Shown here piece by piece: positions 34,804-41,084 of a stretch of 64,000 nucleotides of DNA (positions are counted from its first letter, which is position 1; each line of letters starts with the position of its first letter). Source of the stretch: Nonomuraea jabiensis. Its GTDB lineage: Bacteria > Actinomycetota > Actinomycetes > Streptosporangiales > Streptosporangiaceae. A program made the position numbers and the translations under genes. Below the pieces are notes generated by a model. That model did no database searches, was not told where the DNA came from, and saw nothing but the letters and a program-made list of their open reading frames with translations. The stretch is taken from positions 3,534,001-3,598,000 of the forward strand of contig NZ_JACHMB010000001.1 in assembly GCF_014204795.1 (NCBI RefSeq), in the 5' to 3' direction.

Positions 34804-35901
34804 CTACTCTACGTACGGATAGGGTTCCCGCAATTGCTTCTTGAGGACCTCGATCCCCGACTCCTCGGGGTCAAGGGTTTCGACGTACTCGATCTGAGGC
34901 AGCAGCATCTCGGCGTCCGCGGGGATCAGATTGTACCAGACCCCCATCTGCTGGTTGAACTCGCGCAGATACTGGCGGGCGCGCTCGTCGTCCTCGTTGT
35001 CCTCACCGCCGGCCCACTCCCACAGGTCATCGACCTCGAAGTCGCCGACGGCATTGGCGCAGTTCTCCTTGTACCGCCAGTAGAACTCGCCGAACGAGAG
35101 CAGCACGTCGCCCGTCCGGCCCGCGTCGTAGGCGAGCGTCTTCGCGGTGCCGTGCAGCTTCCTGAGCGCCTGCTGGCACAGCTCCGCCGCCTGGCTGCCC
35201 CATATCTTGGCCAGCGCCTCCGAGTGCCCCTCGATGGTGGCCGCGAAATCGGCCATCCAATTGGCGGAGTTCTGACACACCACGCCGAGGTCCAGGAGAA
35301 TCCGCGGACGACTCCGCTCGAAGAATTTCCTGACGCCGGCCGCGCTGTTGGTCGAGACGTCCTCCTCGCGCCACGGCTCGATATCAGAGGGAGGCCGGGA
35401 ACGGCCCGGATCCTGCTGCCCGTTGACAACGTTCCGCAGCTTGCCCATTTGGCGGTTGAAGATTCCCTCGGCCGCGTCGTAGTTCAGGGCGGCGGCGTAC
35501 ACGAGCTGGCCGAAGCCGGCGTAAGACCGGAAGAATGTCTCTAGCTGCTCTCTGAGGTTCTCGAATTTCCGATCGAGCGCCTCCTGCATCCTGTCTGCGG
35601 ATGCCCATGCGCCGTCCAGATCGATTTTCGTGACGGAGTGGCCGCTGTACGCACCCCAGACGACCTCCCAGACGTAGTGCCCGAAGGCCGCGCCCGGCGT
35701 GCAGTCCCCGGACAACGGCGAATACATTCCGTCGCTGATGGGTGGCTGCGAGCTGAGGTCGTCCGTCGCGATTCGCGCCGAGCGCTTCTTGAGCTCCGCT
35801 CTGTTGACCTCTATCCCGCGCGCGGGTGACGGCCATGACCGGTCGAGCTCAAGTCCGCTGTGCCACTGCCTCCAGGGTTCGGAGCTGGGTGGTTCCTGCA
35901 T
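34804..35901 (-). CDS. hypothetical helical protein, WXG-like
   Basis: A 365-aa, almost entirely helical protein without a signal peptide. It has two long helical blocks, SADRMQEALDRKFENLREQLETFFRSYAGFGQLVY and QNSANWMADFAATIEGHSEALAKIWGSQAAELCQQALRKLHGTAKTLAYDAG. The second has a W-G turn between helices, like WXG100/ESX substrates. ATG 35901 is the only good start. Type VII export is only a suggestion; no ESX genes are in the window. Confidence 0.6.
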   Translation of the reverse strand: MQEPPSSEPWRQWHSGLELDRSWPSPARGIEVNRAELKKRSARIATDDLSSQPPISDGMYSPLSGDCTPGAAFGHYVWEVVWGAYSGHSVTKIDLDGAWASADRMQEALDRKFENLREQLETFFRSYAGFGQLVYAAALNYDAAEGIFNRQMGKLRNVVNGQQDPGRSRPPSDIEPWREEDVSTNSAAGVRKFFERSRPRILLDLGVVCQNSANWMADFAATIEGHSEALAKIWGSQAAELCQQALRKLHGTAKTLAYDAGRTGDVLLSFGEFYWRYKENCANAVGDFEVDDLWEWAGGEDNEDDERARQYLREFNQQMGVWYNLIPADAEMLLPQIEYVETLDPEESGIEVLKKQLREPYPYVE

Positions 35902-36099
35902 GAACGCGTCCTTCCGGCGCTACGGGCGGACCACGACGGCCGAGGGGGACGCCGCCTACATACATGTTAGGCATGCCGGTGATCTGGCCGTCAAGATCGC
36001 GTAACCCCCGATTCCCCGGCTCTTCACCGTGGATCGCTCCAGATCGTGAGCTCCGGCAGGATCGGACATAGGGGATAAAAGGATCGCTAGCCTCTTCCG

Positions 36100-36334
36100 G
36101 TGATTTCCTGCCGCGCGATCCTCCCCCCGGAGCTCGACCAGGTGACCGCGTGGGTGGGCGCCGGCGGCGGGGGCGCTGCGGTTCGCCGAGGCGTCGGATG
36201 AGGGCGACGTGGCAGGCATGGCGATCCCCTCGGCGACGCCGTACAGCGTGAATGTCGGGTATCTCGGGGTGGTCCCGGAGTTCCGGGGGCGCGGATACGC
36301 GGACGAGATACTCGCCGAGATCACCCGCATGCAG
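36100..36334 (+). pseudogene. GNAT acetyltransferase fragment
   Basis: Begins with a plausible N-terminal piece (ELDQVTAWVGAGGGG), shifts frame near 36170, then reads ALRFAEASDEGDVAGMAIPS and VNVGYLGVVPEFRGRGYADEI, the acetyl-CoA-binding motif A of GNAT enzymes. It stops being coding at 36334, just before the 3' end of the convergent polysaccharide lyase gene, so the C-terminal half is missing. The rest of 35902-36353 shows nothing else. Confidence 0.6.
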
Positions 36335-36353
36335 CCTGGCAGCCGCCGGTGTG

Positions 36354-37094
36354 TCACCAGTTGGCGGGCTCTGCCAAGGAGTAGGAGGAGGCGATCCGGG
36401 CGTGGTCATGGTAGATCGACAGTACGCGCGGGCCGGCGGGCGTCCCGTTCCGCCAGGCGGTGCAGTAGATGCCCGACGACCAGCGGATCGTCTGCGACGT
36501 CTTGGGCAGCACGGTGACGCCGGTCCGGCTCCACACCTTCCGCCCGTTGACCCAGACCTCGAAGGCTCCCGCGGTGCTGTGGAACTTCAGGCGGGTGACG
36601 ATCCTGATCCACGTGCCACGAAGGTTCGTGATCTTGGCGAGTGTGGCCGCGAAGCTGCCCGAGCCGCCGATCCGGAGTTCGTCGTTCTGGACGAACATCA
36701 GCTCCCAGGGCCCTTCCGGATCCTCCGGCGACCACTGCTGGAAGGTGACGTTCTGGTTGTGGAACTGCCAGGTCGGCGGCAGGTAGATGGCCTGTCCGTA
36801 GTAGCGGTCCTGGCCCACGGCCTGCGTCCGGTCCTGGATGGTCTCGGAGTGGTACCCGCCGCCCTCGTCGAGGTACGTCTGCTGCGCCTCGAGGGCGGTG
36901 GTCCCCTTGTACACGGGGCTGCTGACCGTACGGATCACGCCTTGCTTCTGGGGCTTCTGCGGGTAGTTGCTCCAGCCGGTCACAGTCCCGGTGTCCTGGA
37001 AGAACACTTCGGCGGCGGTCGCCGAGCCTGCCGGAGCCAGGGCGGGGACGGCGCACAAGGCAACGATGACGAGGGTGATCATTCGTCGGCGCAT
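36354..37094 (-). CDS. secreted polysaccharide lyase (heparin-lyase-like fold)
   Basis: A 246-aa secreted protein. ATG 37094 has GAGG upstream and starts a signal peptide (MRRRMITLVIVALCAVPALA, cleavage near ATAAEV). The mature part is an all-beta jelly roll (RYYGQAIYLPPTWQFHNQNVTFQQWSPEDPEGPW, TWIRIVTRLKFHSTAGAFEVWVNGRKVWSRTG, IYCTAWRNG), matching the Polysacc_lyase family that includes heparin lyase I and glucuronan lyase types. The substrate is unknown. Confidence 0.75.
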   Translation of the reverse strand: MRRRMITLVIVALCAVPALAPAGSATAAEVFFQDTGTVTGWSNYPQKPQKQGVIRTVSSPVYKGTTALEAQQTYLDEGGGYHSETIQDRTQAVGQDRYYGQAIYLPPTWQFHNQNVTFQQWSPEDPEGPWELMFVQNDELRIGGSGSFAATLAKITNLRGTWIRIVTRLKFHSTAGAFEVWVNGRKVWSRTGVTVLPKTSQTIRWSSGIYCTAWRNGTPAGPRVLSIYHDHARIASSYSLAEPANW

Positions 37095-37157
37095 GTGATC
37101 CTCTTCCGTGAGGGATGCTGGGAGGCGAGTATCACACGCGTATAAAAACGGCTGCGG

Positions 37158-37356
37158 GCCGCCGGAGGAACCTCCCTGGCGATCGTCCACGGAGACGACT
37201 CGGCGGGCAGCGAGCTGGCCGCGATGCTCAGCGACGTGGTCGACATCGTGATCGCCGAGGACTCGAAGGCCGAGCTGTCGAAGCGGTACGGAAGCAAGCA
37301 CTACCCCACCTACGCCTGGTACGGCCCCAACGGCCTGGTGACCACCGCGGGCGCGG
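37158..37356 (+). pseudogene. thioredoxin-like protein fragment
   Basis: A 66-codon stretch (TSLAIVHGDDSAGSELAAM, LSDVVDIVIAEDSKAELSKR, YPTYAWYGPNGLVTTAGAG) resembling the second half of a TlpA/redoxin domain with its cis-Pro strand. There is no start codon context and both ends are lost, so it is a remnant. Another stub follows at 37378. Confidence 0.4.
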
Positions 37357-37377
37357 GAAGCCATCCCGATTCTGCAT

Positions 37378-37480
37378 ATCCTCATCGATGCCCGCGACGG
37401 ATTCGCCGCCGCTCAGCTCCTCGGCCTCCTTTCCGAATGCGGACGCACCAAGGAGGCCGAACAGCTGAGTCGTTTCGGAA
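37378..37480 (+). pseudogene. TPR-protein fragment
   Basis: Reads ILIDARDGFAAAQLLGLLSE, then CGRTKEAEQLSRFG, a single tetratricopeptide-like unit (A-L-LL-E-GR-EAE-L). It is in a different frame from the thioredoxin-like stub just upstream and has no start. The remaining bases to 37722 show no supported gene. Confidence 0.35.
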
Positions 37481-37722
37481 TCACACGGCGGTATCCTTCA
37501 CGATCTATATTCAGGTAGTTTGATGCCAGGCCGGTAAACGGTGAAGCGTACGGCGAGGCCATGAGGCACACGCCGCTTATCGCCATTAATTCGACGTCAT
37601 CGACCTCTGGAATCACACTCTGACCACCATCAGATACACAAGTCGAGACAGCACGAGAGCGCCTGGAAGACCGGGCCTGAACCTCGTTACCAGTTTCTGG
37701 CACCGGACGGGGTGAGGCGCCG

Positions 37723-38292
37723 TCAGCCGTCGACCGTGACCGTGCCGTATTCGTAGGTGGTCATGCCGTTCTCGTCACCGCCATGCCATCGGCCGGTCAT
37801 GATCTCCGCAGCCTCCGCCCTGGAAGAGTGGTCGTTCTCGTACATGAGGTCGGTCCAGCGCCGGGAGCCGACCTTGACGACCTGTCCCTTCCAGAACATC
37901 GTGCCGGCGTAGTACGTGGTGAAAGCGGTCTCGTCCCCTATGTGCTTACGACCGACGATGGCCTTGTCCTCGTCGGTGGTGAAGAACGAATCGGGTTCGT
38001 ACTTCGGAGCGCCCGCGGAGTAGGGGTACAGCGACAGGACGGTCACCTGTTCGCCGTTGATGAAGATCCGGCCGCATCGGTAGGTCGTGTAACCGTTCTC
38101 GTCGCCGTGATGTTCGCGCCCGATCATCACCTGATTGGACGGGCACACGAACAAGCTGTCCGATTCCCTCATCGTCGAGGTGGTGGTCAACCGCACCTCC
38201 ACCACGGCAGCCGAGGCCGAAGCCGCGGCAGGCGTGATCAGGCCAGTGGTCAAGAGGGCCGCCAGGACGATCGGCGCAGCGTTTTTCCGCAT
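37723..38292 (-). CDS. secreted GDENG-repeat protein 1
   Basis: A 189-aa protein with a signal peptide (MRKNAAPIVLAALLTTGLIT, cleavage near ASA). The mature part has three repeats centred on VMIGREHHGDENGYTTYRCG, AIVGRKHIGDETAFTTYYAG and IMTGRWHGGDENGMTTYEYG. A Cys before the first repeat (FVCPSNQ) and one inside it (YRCG) could form a disulfide. It is a paralog of the next gene upstream. Family function unknown; the acidic GDEN turns could bind metal, which is speculation. Confidence 0.75.
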   Translation of the reverse strand: MRKNAAPIVLAALLTTGLITPAAASASAAVVEVRLTTTSTMRESDSLFVCPSNQVMIGREHHGDENGYTTYRCGRIFINGEQVTVLSLYPYSAGAPKYEPDSFFTTDEDKAIVGRKHIGDETAFTTYYAGTMFWKGQVVKVGSRRWTDLMYENDHSSRAEAAEIMTGRWHGGDENGMTTYEYGTVTVDG

Positions 38293-38335
38293 GTCGAATC
38301 CTTCTGATCCAGGTTCTCAGGTCAAGGGGCCGGTA

Positions 38336-38893
38336 TTAGCCGAGGGTGACCGTGGCGTACTCGTAGGCGGTGTAGCCGTTCTCGTCTCCGGCGTGCCGCC
38401 GGCCGGTCATGACCTCAAGGGCGCCGCCCGAGGAGGAATGGTTGCTCTCTGGCTCCTTGGTGGTCCAGCGCCGGTTGACGAGCCGCAGAGGCTTCCCCTG
38501 CCAGAAGAGGATGACCGTCCCATACGTGGTGTCGCCGTTCTCGTCACCCCAGTGGTCCCGCGAGTTGATGGCCGCGTTGCCGTTGGTGGTGTAGAAGGAA
38601 TTGCTCTCGGGCATCCTCGCCCAGAGCGGGGACCGCACCGTCGTGGCCTGCTCGTTGTCGATGTAGATCCGACCGCACCAGTACGTGGTGTCGCCGTTCT
38701 CGTCCCCGCGGTGTTCCCGCCCGGTCATCACCTCGTTGACCGGGCATTCGAACGAGCTGTACGACTCCTTGACGGTCCCGGTGTGTCCGGGCCTGATCTC
38801 GATGGTCGTGGCCAGCGCCGCGTCCGCCGGGGCCACGACCAGGGCGGCCAGACAGAGCGCCGCCAAGGCGCCGGGGAATGCTCTCTTGATCAT
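38336..38893 (-). CDS. secreted GDENG-repeat protein 2
   Basis: A 185-aa paralog of the adjacent protein: signal peptide (MIKRAFPGALAALCLAALVV), then VMTGREHRGDENGDTTYWCG, AINSRDHWGDENGDTTYGTV and VMTGRRHAGDENGYTAYEYA. The two genes are tandem, 43 bases apart and on the same strand, so they are probably co-transcribed. Same Cys pair as its partner (FECPVNE, YWCG). Function unknown. Confidence 0.75.
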   Translation of the reverse strand: MIKRAFPGALAALCLAALVVAPADAALATTIEIRPGHTGTVKESYSSFECPVNEVMTGREHRGDENGDTTYWCGRIYIDNEQATTVRSPLWARMPESNSFYTTNGNAAINSRDHWGDENGDTTYGTVILFWQGKPLRLVNRRWTTKEPESNHSSSGGALEVMTGRRHAGDENGYTAYEYATVTLG

Positions 38894-39052
38894 GAAGTTT
38901 CCGCTCCGACTTCGCTGTTACGCCTGCCAAGGTGGGCGCGAGACGAAGATCATGGTGGCCGCCACCACACGGCGGAGTCGTCCTCCTGCCGGTGGATCAG
39001 TCGTCAGCCTGGACGATGACGGCGTTGGGGATCAGTGGGGAGGGGCCGCCCA

Positions 39053-39213
39053 TCGACAGCAGCAACAGGAACGCCTGGCCGAGGGCAAGGCATGGGTCGA
39101 CGCCGGATTCGTCTTCACCCAGCCCGAACCGCAATCACCTGCACCCCCAACACGTCTCCGACCAGTTCCTGTGGCTGGCCTAACTGGCCGACCTGCCGCC
39201 TATCCGGCTTCGC
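39053..39213 (+). mobile_element. tyrosine recombinase (integrase) remnant
   Basis: One frame reads ERLAEGKAWVDAGFVFTQP; the next continues HLHPQHVSDQFLWLA, a TAA stop, then LADLPPIRLR. Together this is the segment preceding the HxLRH box of phage-type integrases (W-D-G-VFT...HP..VS..F..L...A.LPPIRLHDLRH). A frameshift and a stop are present and the catalytic boxes are absent, so it is a dead relic. The rest of 38894-39689 holds the Cys-rich reading described in the findings and nothing else I can support. Confidence 0.55.
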
Positions 39214-39689
39214 CCAGCCGGTCAGGCGCGCGATCTCTGTCGCACTGGATACCACCGGTGACGTCCGGCCCAGACGGTAGGACGGGCCCGCGCTGGACGC
39301 CGCCTGACAGATCCGGGCGTGGCGGATTCTGGACACAGACGGCTTTCCGCACTTGGTCGCAGCGTCGTCAACGACAGGCCAAGATCCAGGGCGGCGTGTG
39401 CTTCGGCCGTACCTGCACGATCAACGGCGCCTGCGTGAAGCACTGCGGCGCCTGGTACAGCTACAGCTTGAACTACTGCGGAGCTGCTCGGCACGGGAGG
39501 CCTCACGGCGCTGGACGGCTCACTGGACTTCGGCGAACTCGACGTGCTGTTCCGCCGTTGATCGAAGCCAGGAGGACGGCTCGTACGAGCCTCATCACGA
39601 TGGCGGCGGGCAGGCGGGTTTCATGCGGAGATCATGCGCCCCGTGATCGATCGTGGTCAGTGACGACAGTCGCGCTACGGAGGTTACGC

Positions 39690-39776
39690 ATGAAGCACAT
39701 CCGACACGCAGCCGTCCGCCTCGTGGGCCGGGTCCGCATGGGAGGCATGTACACCTACTGGAACTTCTGGAACTAA
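39690..39776 (+). CDS. candidate RiPP precursor peptide with aromatic core
   Basis: A 28-aa ORF. GGAGGT ends 5 bases before ATG 39690, an excellent Shine-Dalgarno. Residues 1-19 form a basic, helix-prone leader (MKHIRHAAVRLVGRVRMGG) and the C-terminus is MYTYWNFWN, with two Tyr, one Phe and two Trp in nine residues, then TAA. A P450 gene starts 13 bases later with its own RBS. P450-linked RiPPs of the biarylitide, tryptorubin/atropopeptide and cihunamide groups have exactly this pairing of a tiny aromatic-tailed precursor and a P450 that joins aromatic side chains. The inner WNFW resembles the cihunamide core WNIW. Product and cleavage site are inferred. Confidence 0.75.
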   Translation: MKHIRHAAVRLVGRVRMGGMYTYWNFWN

Positions 39777-39788
39777 GAGGGCCGACGA

Positions 39789-41084
39789 GTGACGCATGCA
39801 GCTGGTTCGGAGCGACCTCCCGGGCCCCGAGGGCACTGGTTGTTCGGCAACACCGAGGAGTATGACCGGGACAGGAACGCCTTCCTGGAACGGTGTCACC
39901 GCGAATACGGGGACGTCTTCTCGTTCGACGCCCGCACCATCGTGGTGTCCTCACCGGATCAGGTGCATGCGTTGCTCACCAGGACCAACAGAGACTTCCT
40001 GGCCGAGAATTCGCCGCTGGCGGGAAGCACGGACACCGAGCGGATGGCGGCCGACGCCGAGCTGTGGACGACGACCCGCCGCGCCGGCTGGCAGGGGCTG
40101 CACAGGAGGGTGGCGCAGGCGCACGCCGAACGGCTGCGGGAGATCTTCCTCAAGACCGTCGGTGAGGGGGAGATCGACGTGCTCGCCACGATGGCCGACT
40201 TCTTCGGCCGGGCGACCGCCGACTTCTGCCTGAGCGCGGACGCGGAAGGCGTGCCGGAGGCGCTGGCCGAGAGCGTCGCGGCCATCGACCCTTTGTCGCG
40301 TGATTCGCTGCAGCTCCCGCCGTGGTGGCCGTCGCGCAAGGTGCGGCGCTTCGCCCGCTCCCGCAAGCGGCTCCTGGCCCTCATGACCGACATCGTGCGC
40401 CGCCGCCGGCAGGCCGCCGAACCCGCCGCCCGGGATCTCCTCGGCGTGCTGCTCGCCCCGGGCGATCAGCAGCTGTCCGACCTGCAGATCGAGCGGTTCC
40501 TGCGCGGGATCATGCTGGCCGCGCTGGGCGTCCCGGCCGCCGCGCTCACCTGGATCGTGTACGAGCTCAGCACCCGGCCCGACGTGCTGGCCCGCCTGGA
40601 GGCCGAGGCCGCGTCGGCCGGCGACGTGCCGGTCATGGGGGACCTGCCGTACACCGAGGCGTTCGTCAAGGAGGTGCTCAGGCTGTGGCCGCCGACCTGG
40701 CTGATCGGCAGGACCGTACGTCATGAGACCGAGCTCGACGGGTGGCGTCTCAAGAGGGGGGATCAGGTGCTGTTCAGCCTGTATCGCCTGCATCGCGATC
40801 CGCGCTGGTGGTCCGACCCGGACCGGCTGGTGCCGGAGCGGTGGCTGGAGCCCCGCGCCGCGCCCGTCAGGCACACCTACCTGCCGTTCGGCGCCGGGCC
40901 GAGGGTGTGCGTGGGCACGCAACTCGGCATGATGCAGCTGACCCTGGCGACGGCCTGGCTGGTCGGCGGCATGAGCCTGGCGCGGACGCGGGAGACGGCG
41001 ATGGTGCCCGACTTCAGCGGTCTGCTGGTGCCGCGTGACCTGAGGGTCCGGCTGGAGCGGAAGGCGGTGCGGCAAGGCGCCTGA
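39789..41084 (+). CDS. cytochrome P450, putative RiPP macrocyclase
   Basis: A 431-aa soluble P450. The haem loop FGAGPRVCVG has the thiolate Cys at 374, the K-helix ExxR is E295-R298 (EVLRLWPP) and the C-helix has WQGLHRR. The I-helix is odd: where most P450s have (A/G)Gx(D/E)T, this reads AALGVPAAALTW (residues 244-255), so the acid-alcohol pair that protonates bound oxygen is missing. GTG 39789 has AGAGGG 7 bases upstream. Proximity to the aromatic precursor peptide suggests it forms C-C, C-N or C-O bonds between Trp/Tyr side chains. No ferredoxin gene is adjacent. The 3' end overlaps the convergent SARP gene by 71 bases. Confidence 0.9.
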   Translation: MTHAAGSERPPGPRGHWLFGNTEEYDRDRNAFLERCHREYGDVFSFDARTIVVSSPDQVHALLTRTNRDFLAENSPLAGSTDTERMAADAELWTTTRRAGWQGLHRRVAQAHAERLREIFLKTVGEGEIDVLATMADFFGRATADFCLSADAEGVPEALAESVAAIDPLSRDSLQLPPWWPSRKVRRFARSRKRLLALMTDIVRRRRQAAEPAARDLLGVLLAPGDQQLSDLQIERFLRGIMLAALGVPAAALTWIVYELSTRPDVLARLEAEAASAGDVPVMGDLPYTEAFVKEVLRLWPPTWLIGRTVRHETELDGWRLKRGDQVLFSLYRLHRDPRWWSDPDRLVPERWLEPRAAPVRHTYLPFGAGPRVCVGTQLGMMQLTLATAWLVGGMSLARTRETAMVPDFSGLLVPRDLRVRLERKAVRQGA

